Source: Nitrospirota bacterium (GTDB taxonomy: Bacteria > Nitrospirota > Nitrospiria > Nitrospirales > Nitrospiraceae). From it: a stretch of DNA of 54,923 nt. Location: the NCBI GenBank assembly GCA_004296885.1, contig SCVN01000011.1, forward strand, positions 1 to 54,923. The letters run 5' to 3'. Shown piece by piece: positions 37,729 through 44,413 of the stretch (the stretch's first letter is position 1; every line of letters starts with the position of its first letter). The notes beneath the pieces were generated by a model that did no database searches, was not told the DNA's origin, and saw nothing but the letters and a program-made list of their open reading frames with translations. The position numbers and the translations under genes were made by a program.

Positions 37729-37733
37729 AGACC

Positions 37734-38012
37734 GTGATTAAGACGTTCAAGTGCGCCGATACGGAAGCGCTCTGGAAGGGCCACCGGGTCAAACGTTTTC
37801 TGAATGTCGAATCTGTCGCGCAACGCAAGCTGCGACAGTTACAGATCGCGGGCCGCCTGGAAGACCTAAGGGTACCACCGGGCAACCGGCTGGAAGCGCT
37901 CAAAGGCAACCGCGCCGGGCAGCACAGCATCCGCGTGAACGACCAGTATCGCCTCTGCTTTCGCTGGACGGACTCGGGTGCCGAAGACGTTGAGATCGTG
38001 GACTACCACTGA
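37734..38012 (+). CDS. higB: HigB/RelE-type toxin
   Basis: Predicted ribosome-dependent mRNA endonuclease that slows growth when free of antitoxin. The 92-residue protein shows the family pattern: RLEDLRVPPGNRLEALKGNR followed by GQHSIRVNDQYRLCFRW and VEIVDYH, matching the HigB C-terminal catalytic strands. The GTG at 37734 is the start. The antitoxin gene follows 12 bp downstream, so the order is toxin first, which is typical of higBA. Confidence 0.93.
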   Translation: MIKTFKCADTEALWKGHRVKRFLNVESVAQRKLRQLQIAGRLEDLRVPPGNRLEALKGNRAGQHSIRVNDQYRLCFRWTDSGAEDVEIVDYH

Positions 38013-38024
38013 TGGAGAATGATT

Positions 38025-38342
38025 ATGCGTAAGCTAAAGCCTGTGACGCCTGGCGATCTCTTGCTCGAAGAGTTCCTGATCCCGATGGGTATCACTCAAT
38101 ATCGCCTCGCCAAAGAAATCGGGGTCTCCGCCCAACGGATCGGCGACATTGTGGCGAGCAAACGTGCCATTACTGCGGATACCGATTTGCGTCTGTGTCG
38201 GTTCTTCGGCCTTTCCAATGGCTACTGGCTGCGCGCGCAGGCCGCCTATGACACCGAGGTTGCCGAGAGCGCCCTCGCCAAAACGTTGGCGAAGATTAAG
38301 CCGTGGGCAGGGGCCAAAACTCATGCGGGTTCCGCCGCCTAA
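38025..38342 (+). CDS. higA: HigA-type antitoxin, XRE-family HTH
   Basis: Neutralises HigB and represses the pair. The 105-residue protein begins MRKLKPVTPGDLLLEEFLIP, then an XRE/Cro HTH (MGITQYRLAKEIGVSAQRIG, DIVASKRAITADTDLRLCRF), the usual HigA form. ATG 38025 is preferred to 38019 because GGAG (38014-38017) is eight bases upstream. The stop TAA lies in GCCTAAC, an R''-like word, as is common for genes in integron cassettes, but a complete second attC is not visible. Confidence 0.93.
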   Translation: MRKLKPVTPGDLLLEEFLIPMGITQYRLAKEIGVSAQRIGDIVASKRAITADTDLRLCRFFGLSNGYWLRAQAAYDTEVAESALAKTLAKIKPWAGAKTHAGSAA

Positions 38343-38357
38343 CTTCCGCTTCGACGC

Positions 38358-38392
38358 CAAGAGAAGTTAGCCCCGAGTCCGAGCGAAGATCG
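38358..38392 (+). repeat. Direct repeat flanking the toxin-antitoxin pair, right copy
   Basis: 35 bp starting CAAGAGAAGTTAGCCCCG, 30 of 35 identical to 37500-37534. TAACTTC just after the higA stop pairs with GAAGTTA here, giving a short hairpin. The 378-bp gap 38343-38720 otherwise holds dispersed repeat copy 3 and about 85 bp with nothing recognised. Confidence 0.7.
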
Positions 38393-38476
38393 GTCTTGAT
38401 CACGCGCAGGGGCACGGCAGGCGAAACATCCGGCTACCGTCCCCACCCTCTCCCTCTACACCGCCGCTAAACTCCG

Positions 38477-38716
38477 CAGGCTGATCAAAAAGGCCGCCTT
38501 CTCACCCGCCCACCCCAGCGCGCCAAGACGCGCCTTTTCCACGAGCGAGGCCGCAGGAAGTCCAGCGACTGAGGAGGTACATACCAAGCTTTGCTTGAAC
38601 CGCTCGCTTCAATCACCTGCGAGCGGATTGGTATTTTGCCTCCAGTAAACTTAGCTCGGTACGTCGCAAGGAAACGGACGCCCGAGAACGAAGTTCGGGG
38701 CCTTTTTTCAGCAGCC
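38477..38716. repeat. Dispersed intergenic repeat, copy 3 (about 240 bp)
   Basis: Left end CAGGCTGATCAAAAAGGCC and right end GGCCTTTTTTCAGCAGCC are imperfect inverted repeats. It shares CGCCAAGACG, GAGGCCGCAG, a 21-bp identical block (38571-38591) and CGAGAACGAAG with copy 1 in the same order. The right end lies 4 bp from the stop codon of the minus-strand gene at 38721, like copy 2 at 20898. Confidence 0.8.
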
Positions 38717-38720
38717 GTGG

Positions 38721-39203
38721 CTATTTTTCCGGATTGCGCGCGGCGGCAACGGCGGCAGCAAACGCAAACAGGCTCTTCCTGGCCTCGTCGTCGAGGGCCA
38801 GCAGCAGATGCGCCTCTTCCCCGTGCATGAGCCGGAGGCTCAGGAACGGTTCCTCCTGGCGCTTTTCCCGATTGTCCCAGACCGCGTCGATCACCTGGAC
38901 TTTGTCGAGATCGCGGGCCGAGACGACGTCGTACCGGAAGTAGGAATCGCCGATCACCATATCGTAGAGCACGTTCCCCGCCGTGAGCACCGCAAGGTTG
39001 AAACGTCCCTGCTCTTCATAGCCTTCCGGCAGATACTTGTTGATGTGGAGCAGCGCCACCTTTCGGTCGCCCAGCGCCGTCTGTATGTTTTTCTTGAGGG
39101 CGTCATAATCGAGTTGCAACGCCTTCTCATCCGGACCCGTCGCGTCCACCGCCGCCTGTTGCACCGCCTCAAAGACTCCTGCCGCCGTCGTCACACTACC
39201 CAT
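38721..39203 (-). CDS. Protein of unknown function, 160 residues
   Basis: Not recognised. The protein is acidic, without signal peptide or membrane helix, and looks alpha/beta: VALLHINKYLPEGYEEQGRF, then NVLYDMVIGDSYFRYDVVSA and FLSLRLMHGEEAHLLLALDD. A strong AAGGAGA before ATG 39203 and coding-like base usage support a real gene. It ends in an Ala-rich helix. Neighbours (repeat copy 3 and a PhoD-like gene upstream on the same strand) give no functional clue. Confidence 0.75.
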   Translation of the reverse strand: MGSVTTAAGVFEAVQQAAVDATGPDEKALQLDYDALKKNIQTALGDRKVALLHINKYLPEGYEEQGRFNLAVLTAGNVLYDMVIGDSYFRYDVVSARDLDKVQVIDAVWDNREKRQEEPFLSLRLMHGEEAHLLLALDDEARKSLFAFAAAVAAARNPEK

Positions 39204-39336
39204 ACAACCGGTCTCCTTTCGAAATAATGCTGCGATCCGCCGCCAACGCGGGCGGAACCGCGGGCCTCTTCTTGCCTGTTTACACGGAGCGATCAGGCGC
39301 TACGGTACCTGGAGTCTGCCGCCTATTGCAAGGGGC

Positions 39337-40803
39337 TTATGGACCGGTCTTGGGGAAGGTATGCGCGAAACGGGGCTGGCCTGCGTCGTCCAGAATTTCA
39401 AGGTGCAGGCTTTGTCCATCCAGGCGGATCAGGCCGAAATTTTGATACCCGCCCTCGCTGTACAGCGTCGTCGGGGCCAGCGCAGGATCGGGCGGAACCG
39501 GTTTGCCCGGCGCGGCGGACAGCGGTCCGCAGATGAATTCATGGAAGTCAGGCGCTCCGTCCCGGTCCGGATCGTAGGCATTGATTTGCACGTAGTGGAC
39601 GTCCGTTGCCAGCCATACGACGTTCCGGATGCGGCGCTGGAGGATGTCGTTGACGATCAGACGGAGTTCGGTCTGGAAGCCGGTGCCATCCGCTCCCCGC
39701 GCCCAACTGTCGATGCCCGGGACCATTTTATTGCCCGCCTTGGGAATCGAGAGCGGCACACTCGTGGCGATCACCTTCCAGGTCGCGGTGGAGCGCGCCA
39801 ATCCCTCCAACAGCCAGGCCCGTTGAGCCGCGCCCAACATCGTCTTGCCCGGCCCGTCGGGATCTGAATTTTTGCTCCGATATTGCCGGGTGTCCAGGAT
39901 GAACAGCTCCAGATCGGCGCCGTAGCGCACCTTCCGATAGAGTCTGGTCGGGTCTTCCGGAGGCGTGCCGATCGGCCAATACTCGAGCAAGGCCTGGCGG
40001 CCAATGGGCATCAAGGGTTCGGAGGGGCCCGAGAAATTGTTGCCGACTTCGTGATCGTCCCAGATGGCATACACCGGCACGGCGGCGAGGAAGCGCTGAA
40101 GGAACCGATCCCCCCGCTGATACCGGTGCTTGATCCGGTAGTCATCCAACGTCGCGGCAAGAAAATCTGCGCCGGTTACATTCGGCGGCGCAGGACAGCG
40201 GTCATCGCCGTAGATGGTATCGCCCAGTAAGAGCAGAAACGACGGGCTTTTCCTGAGCATCGCATCGAAAATGGGATACCCGGTCCGTTCCCCCCGACAA
40301 CGCTGCTGGCCCCCCAGATCGCCGCTCCAAAGAAAGGTGACAGGCTCCGCGACGTCCGGCGCCGCGGCGGTTCTGAAGCGACCCTGCCCTGCCTCGCGGG
40401 CCGACTCCTGGAACGGACGGCCGGCGATGCCGGCGACCAAGACCCGATACCGGTAGGCAGTAGCCGGCGCCAGTCCGTCCGCCGGTACGGCGAGTGTAAA
40501 ATCCCGTTCGCCGGCAGTCGTGGCGACAGCGGACTTGCCCAGAATCTCAGGTTGTCGCTCCGGCGACCAGACTACCTGCGCCCGAGCCGGGCCATCGGTC
40601 CTGACCCAGATCACCGCGGAGCGATCGGTGACGTCGCCAGCCGCCACCCCTTGAGGCAAGAGGGCCTCGGTCGGTGCCGGCTGTTCGGAAAAGGGACCGG
40701 AGGGAGGCAGCCCCGGGCGAGAATCGGACACACAGCCCTGACCAACCGACAGCAGGACAAGCCCGATCACGATCCGGAATCTGTCTGCAACCGACGTCAC
40801 CAT
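39337..40803 (-). CDS. PhoD-like alkaline phosphatase, predicted lipoprotein
   Basis: Metallophosphoesterase likely releasing phosphate from organic phosphoesters outside the cytoplasm. The 488-residue protein has a signal peptide with lipobox-like SVGQGC, a fibronectin-like N-terminal domain (VAAGDVTDRSAVIWVRTDG) and a PhoD catalytic domain with metal-binding stretches WSGDLGG, LLGDTIYGDD, IWDDHEVGNNF, LDTRQYRS and WLATDVHYVQ. All expected metal ligands appear present. A single-gene unit, divergent from the small gene at 40927. Confidence 0.88.
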   Translation of the reverse strand: MVTSVADRFRIVIGLVLLSVGQGCVSDSRPGLPPSGPFSEQPAPTEALLPQGVAAGDVTDRSAVIWVRTDGPARAQVVWSPERQPEILGKSAVATTAGERDFTLAVPADGLAPATAYRYRVLVAGIAGRPFQESAREAGQGRFRTAAAPDVAEPVTFLWSGDLGGQQRCRGERTGYPIFDAMLRKSPSFLLLLGDTIYGDDRCPAPPNVTGADFLAATLDDYRIKHRYQRGDRFLQRFLAAVPVYAIWDDHEVGNNFSGPSEPLMPIGRQALLEYWPIGTPPEDPTRLYRKVRYGADLELFILDTRQYRSKNSDPDGPGKTMLGAAQRAWLLEGLARSTATWKVIATSVPLSIPKAGNKMVPGIDSWARGADGTGFQTELRLIVNDILQRRIRNVVWLATDVHYVQINAYDPDRDGAPDFHEFICGPLSAAPGKPVPPDPALAPTTLYSEGGYQNFGLIRLDGQSLHLEILDDAGQPRFAHTFPKTGP

Positions 40804-40926
40804 GGGGTTCCCTTACCGGAAGCGCGGCGCGCCGTCAAGTACGGCACGGCCAGGCGGTTGCATTCTCCACAATGGGTTCGGCATACTGAGGAACATCTGT
40901 CGGCCGTATCAGTTGGGAACCCTGCT

Positions 40927-41136
40927 ATGAATAATGAAACTTGTTTGGTTGGCAATTGCACGTTCCGGGTCTATGCGCCGGCGGGAACCGGAGGTCTCTG
41001 CAAGGAACACTTTCTCAGCTTCGTCACCTGGCGGCGCAGGAAAGGTTCCGCCATGTTTCACAAGTACGCGGCCATGACCATGGACGAGCGTGATGCCGTG
41101 CTGGCCGAGTGGAGCACCACCCTCGCGGCCGAGTAA
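40927..41136 (+). CDS. Small Cys/His protein, 69 residues
   Basis: Unrecognised small protein with CLVGNC near the N-terminus and LCKEHF further on, a possible single zinc site, followed by a basic helix (TWRRRKGSAMFHKY) and an acidic end. ATG 40927 is preceded by GGGAAC. A longer frame extends upstream antisense to the phosphatase gene and is not believed. The stop is 2 bp from the stop of the convergent gene at 41139. Confidence 0.65.
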   Translation: MNNETCLVGNCTFRVYAPAGTGGLCKEHFLSFVTWRRRKGSAMFHKYAAMTMDERDAVLAEWSTTLAAE

Positions 41137-41138
41137 GG

Positions 41139-41549
41139 TCATTCCATCACGGGAGATCCGTGGTGGTGGATGATGTGCCACCGGTCCCCCGCCTTTTCGT
41201 ATAGATTGGTCGCGAGCACCCGGCTGCCCTGCGACTGCTCTCCCTGCCGGCTCGTGATCTGCTCGGTGCAGATCACCCAGGCCATGTCTCCCGCCACCTG
41301 AATCTGGATCTCGGTCAACTCGAACGTCATGGCGAAGGTGTTGTTGAAAATCAGCACCCAGGAATCCCGCACCGCTGGCCAGCCGACCCGCAAGGTCCAG
41401 CCGGGATGGATGCAGGTGACATACTCCTGCTGGGCCCAAATCCGGTCCATCCGCGCCACGTCCAGGCTTTCAAACGCTTCATAAAATTCCTGGTTCGCGC
41501 GGGTGACTTCCTCGATCTTGGTTTTCAACAGCTCTTCGGCGTCGCTCAT
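41139..41549 (-). CDS. SnoaL/NTF2-like protein
   Basis: A 136-residue protein with the SnoaL-like ketosteroid-isomerase fold pattern: EEVTRANQEFYEAFESLDVA at the N-terminus, then WAQQEYVTCIHPGWTLRVG, AMTFELTEIQIQVAGDMAWV and a final WHIIHHHGSP. Such proteins range from small-molecule isomerases to unknown stress proteins; the substrate cannot be told. No signal peptide. It is followed in transcription by the small convergent gene. Confidence 0.8.
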   Translation of the reverse strand: MSDAEELLKTKIEEVTRANQEFYEAFESLDVARMDRIWAQQEYVTCIHPGWTLRVGWPAVRDSWVLIFNNTFAMTFELTEIQIQVAGDMAWVICTEQITSRQGEQSQGSRVLATNLYEKAGDRWHIIHHHGSPVME

Positions 41550-41585
41550 GGGGGCGCATCATACCTCAATCGAGCGAACGGACAC

Positions 41586-41625
41586 AAAAAATCGGCGACC
41601 GGCAGGGGCAGCTCCCGGTCGCCGA
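41586..41625 (-). terminator. Intrinsic terminator after the Ala/Lys-rich exported protein gene
   Basis: On the minus strand an 11-bp stem (TCGGCGACCGG with CCGGTCGCCGA) with a 12-nt loop is followed by six T (A6 at 41586-41591 on the plus strand). It ends the gene at 41644-42108. Confidence 0.88.
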
Positions 41626-41643
41626 CCGTGCGTGTCGCGGCGC

Positions 41644-42108
41644 CTAAAATCCGGACAGACCCTTCTTGAGCGCGTCGCCCTGCTGCTTCAGCGCCTCGCC
41701 TTCTTTCTTCACGGCGTCTGCGGCCGCTTCGGTCTTCTCCTTCGCCGCTCGCGCCGCATCGATTTTTTCCTGCGCCGCCGCCGTTGCTTTGTCCTTCCCC
41801 GCCTGGACGGCATCGGCCTTGGCCTTCACCGCATCCGTGCCTGCCTGCACCTTCCCTTCCACCTGCGCCTTCTTCTCCTGGACCTTGGCCGCGGCCTTCG
41901 CCTTTTTTTCCTGGACCGCTGCCGCGGCCTTGCCCGGCGCCTCTGCGGCAGCCTGCGTCTTCTGCTGGACCGTATCGGCCCCTTTCTGCATGCTTTCCAT
42001 CCCCTTCTGGACTCCCGTCTCAGCCATCGAGGGGAGCGGGGCTAAGCCCCAGAGCACCAATGCCGAACCGATGACCGTCACCGCGACCAATGTGTGTGTC
42101 GTTCGCAT
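41644..42108 (-). CDS. Exported Ala/Lys-rich coiled-coil protein
   Basis: A 154-residue protein with a signal peptide (about 1-29, ending PSMA) and a mature part almost wholly of Ala, Lys, Glu and Gln in an amphipathic helical pattern (repeats like AAAAVQEKKAKAAAKVQEKK). This resembles LEA-like or apolipoprotein-like proteins and suggests an envelope or stress role; composition alone is not proof. It lies downstream of mscL on the same strand, 51 bp apart, and has its own strong terminator. Confidence 0.7.
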   Translation of the reverse strand: MRTTHTLVAVTVIGSALVLWGLAPLPSMAETGVQKGMESMQKGADTVQQKTQAAAEAPGKAAAAVQEKKAKAAAKVQEKKAQVEGKVQAGTDAVKAKADAVQAGKDKATAAAQEKIDAARAAKEKTEAAADAVKKEGEALKQQGDALKKGLSGF

Positions 42109-42159
42109 GCGTCTCTCCTTATAGTTGGTAGTTGGCGAGCCCCGCGACTCTTGTGTGAA

Positions 42160-42591
42160 TCACTTCTGCTCGGCCGTGCAATGGGCGCACCGCAGGGCCT
42201 TGACGGGAATGGCGCTCAGGCAATAGAGGCAGTCCTTGGTCGTCGGCGCGGGCGGCGCCGGTTGCGCTTTCAACCGGTTCACCTGCCGGACGAGGAGAAA
42301 GATCACGAAGGCCACGATGACGAAGTCCAGGACCGTTTGCAAAAACACCCCGTAGTTGATCGTGGGCGTCCCGGCTGCCTTGGCTGCGGCCAGGGATGGC
42401 TGCGGCTGACCCGAGAGGTTGATGAACAGGCTCGAGAAGTCCACCTTACCCATCAGCAGGCCGATGGGCGGCATCAGGATATCGCTCACCATGGACGACA
42501 CGATCTTGCCGAACGCCCCGCCGACGATGACGCCGATCGCCATATCGAGGACATTGCCGCGCATGGCGAATTCTTTGAACTCCCTGAGCAT
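42160..42591 (-). CDS. mscL: Large-conductance mechanosensitive channel MscL with zinc-ribbon tail
   Basis: Opens under membrane tension to release solutes during osmotic downshock. The 143-residue protein has the N-terminal amphipathic helix [22 protein letters not shown]1 ([20 protein letters not shown]), a periplasmic loop and TM2 ([20 protein letters not shown]). The C-terminus carries [18 protein letters not shown], a four-cysteine zinc-ribbon-like tail. GGAGGAACGGT stands before ATG 42591. It lies just downstream of the sigma54 regulator gene. Confidence 0.94.
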   Translation of the reverse strand: MLREFKEFAMRGNVLDMAIGVIVGGAFGKIVSSMVSDILMPPIGLLMGKVDFSSLFINLSGQPQPSLAAAKAAGTPTINYGVFLQTVLDFVIVAFVIFLLVRQVNRLKAQPAPPAPTTKDCLYCLSAIPVKALRCAHCTAEQK

Positions 42592-42657
42592 ACCGTTCCT
42601 CCTTTGGCCCGATCAATGCCGGTCGCGCACAACCCGAATCGGCGCAGGCGCGCTCCG

Positions 42658-44043
42658 TTACAGGTTCGGAGGAATGTCGAAGTCGGCCAGGCGGCGGTAA
42701 AACGTGGCCCGGCTGACGCCCAGGAGGCGGGCCGCCACCGTCCGATTCCCATTGGCTTCGGCCAGCGCGGCGACGATCCGTTCCCGTTCGTCCCCGGGAT
42801 AGGCGCCCGAGGGGGAAGACAGGCCGGCGGCGTGGGCGATCTCCGTCGGCAGATCGGCCGTCTCGAGGACGGCCCCCCGGCAAGACACCGCCGCGCTTTC
42901 GATCGCGCTTTTCAACTCCCGCACGTTGCCGGGCCAGGGATACTCCGTGAGGCGGTGCATGGCCTGATTGCTCACATCCCGCACCGATTGACCGGTCGCC
43001 CCGCGGCAAGGCACAAGAAACGACGCCACCAGAAGCGGAATGTCTTCCCGCCGCTCGCGCAACGGGGGGAGCTGAATCCGCGCGACACGCAGGCGATACA
43101 GGAGGTCCGCGCGGAACCGCCCGGCCACGACGTCCTGACTCAAGTTGTGATGGGTCGCCGCCAGGACGCGCACGTCGACCTTGCGGGGACTGGTCTCCCC
43201 GATCCGGGTCACCTCTTTTTCCTGCAGCACCCGCAGTAAGGCCGTCTGTACCGGACCGGGAACGTCGCCGATCTCGTCCAGAAAGATCGTCCCTCCCGAC
43301 GCCGCCTCGAAAAACCCCTGGTGGGACTCGGAGGCCCCGGTAAACGCCCCTCTTCTGTGACCGAAGAGCTGGCTGCCCAACAACGACTCGGTCAGCCCCG
43401 CACAATTCACCGCGATGAAGGGGTGGCCGGACCGCCGGCTGCACGCGTGAACGGCGCGCGCCACCAGCTCTTTCCCGGTCCCGGTCTCTCCTTCGATCAG
43501 CACGGTCACGTCCGCCTTCGCGACATCGCGGATCTTCTGATAGACCTGGTTGATCGCCGGGCTCGCCCCGACCAGATCTTCGAAGGAGGCCTCGCCGTCG
43601 AACCGGACCGTCCGCGGGGCCGCCGGCCCCGCCTCGTTCGGCCTCCCGGCCTCCGCCAGCCGTCGTTGCGCCCGCTCCCGGACCAGTTCCTCGGCGATGG
43701 TCAAGCGGACTTTCAGCAACGCCGGAGGCACCGGCTTCGCCACGTAATCGTTGGCCCCGGCCTGCAAGACGGCGTGCACATCGTCCGGTTGATCCCGCGC
43801 CGTAACCATGACGATCACGCTGTGCGCCCCCTCGGGCATGGCCCGGATCCGCCGACAGAGCTCCAGCCCGTCCATCCCGGGCAACTGCCAGTCCAGCAAC
43901 ACCAGCGGGTGCCTGTCGCGTCGGTAGGCGTTCCACGCAGACTCGGCGTCACCACAGGCCGTGACGTCATGCCCGCGCGCACCGAGCAGTTTCTCGAATA
44001 CCCGGCGCACATCTTCGTCGTCATCAACCAGCAATACGTGCAT
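42658..44043 (-). CDS. NtrC-type sigma54-dependent response regulator
   Basis: Phosphorylation-controlled activator of sigma54 promoters, 461 residues: receiver with Asp51 (LVLLDWQLPGMDG), AAA+ domain with Walker A GETGTGKE (185-192), the sigma54-contact loop GAFTGA (232-237), Walker B GGTIFLDEIGD, and a Fis-type HTH at the end (NRTVAARLLGVSRATFYRRL). ATG 44043 has GAGGGA upstream. It follows the Hpt gene by 37 bp, so it is the probable phosphoryl target of the relay. No sigma54 promoter was recognised nearby. Confidence 0.93.
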   Translation of the reverse strand: MHVLLVDDDEDVRRVFEKLLGARGHDVTACGDAESAWNAYRRDRHPLVLLDWQLPGMDGLELCRRIRAMPEGAHSVIVMVTARDQPDDVHAVLQAGANDYVAKPVPPALLKVRLTIAEELVRERAQRRLAEAGRPNEAGPAAPRTVRFDGEASFEDLVGASPAINQVYQKIRDVAKADVTVLIEGETGTGKELVARAVHACSRRSGHPFIAVNCAGLTESLLGSQLFGHRRGAFTGASESHQGFFEAASGGTIFLDEIGDVPGPVQTALLRVLQEKEVTRIGETSPRKVDVRVLAATHHNLSQDVVAGRFRADLLYRLRVARIQLPPLRERREDIPLLVASFLVPCRGATGQSVRDVSNQAMHRLTEYPWPGNVRELKSAIESAAVSCRGAVLETADLPTEIAHAAGLSSPSGAYPGDERERIVAALAEANGNRTVAARLLGVSRATFYRRLADFDIPPNL

Positions 44044-44080
44044 ACCGTCCCTCACGCCACGTTCGCCGGACCGGCCGGAG

Positions 44081-44413
44081 TCACGAAGCTCCATAAATCA
44101 CTTCCACGCGACTCAGGTAGGAAGACAGCTCGGCAACCCGGCTGCGAACGGTTTCTTGGTTCCGCTCCTGCGCCGCCTGCTCCAGCGCATATCCGATGGC
44201 GCTGAGGCCATCGAAGCCGTACCCCCCGCCATCCCCTTTCAGCCGGTGCCCCAACGCTTGAATGGCCTGGAAATCGCCCCGGTCGTTGGCCGCGATGAGT
44301 ATGGCCACGTCTTTGCGCCGATTCTCCAGGAAGCCGGGAATCAGCTCCTGCAGGTCCGGGTCCCCCTGGACGATGATTTTGTCCCGCGGCGTTTCATCCG
44401 GCTCCGGCGTCAT
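44081..44413 (-). CDS. Histidine phosphotransfer (Hpt) protein
   Basis: A 110-residue stand-alone Hpt domain with phosphorylatable His56 in QALGHRLKGDGGGYGF. It accepts phosphate from the hybrid kinase's last receiver and passes it to response regulators. ATG 44413 overlaps the kinase stop as ATGA (44410-44413), so translation is coupled to the kinase. The longer open frame upstream, inside the kinase gene, is non-coding. Confidence 0.9.
   Translation of the reverse strand: MTPEPDETPRDKIIVQGDPDLQELIPGFLENRRKDVAILIAANDRGDFQAIQALGHRLKGDGGGYGFDGLSAIGYALEQAAQERNQETVRSRVAELSSYLSRVEVIYGAS

Noticed and set aside
38337-38372. Second attC site after higA
   Set aside because: GCCTAAC and GTTAGCC are only 36 bp apart end to end, too short for a normal attC and without L boxes; kept only as a hint in the HigBA finding.
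36858-38392. Integron integrase or transposase near the attC site
   Set aside because: No tyrosine recombinase or transposase motif is present in any frame of this stretch, so a full integron platform cannot be claimed.
40552-40926. N-terminal extension of the small Cys/His gene
   Set aside because: It runs antisense to the phosphatase gene and has shadow-frame composition; ATG 40927 gives a compact protein.
42592-42657. Sigma54 promoter upstream of mscL
   Set aside because: I looked for TGGCAC-N5-TTGC spacing because the preceding gene is a sigma54 activator, but no acceptable match was seen.
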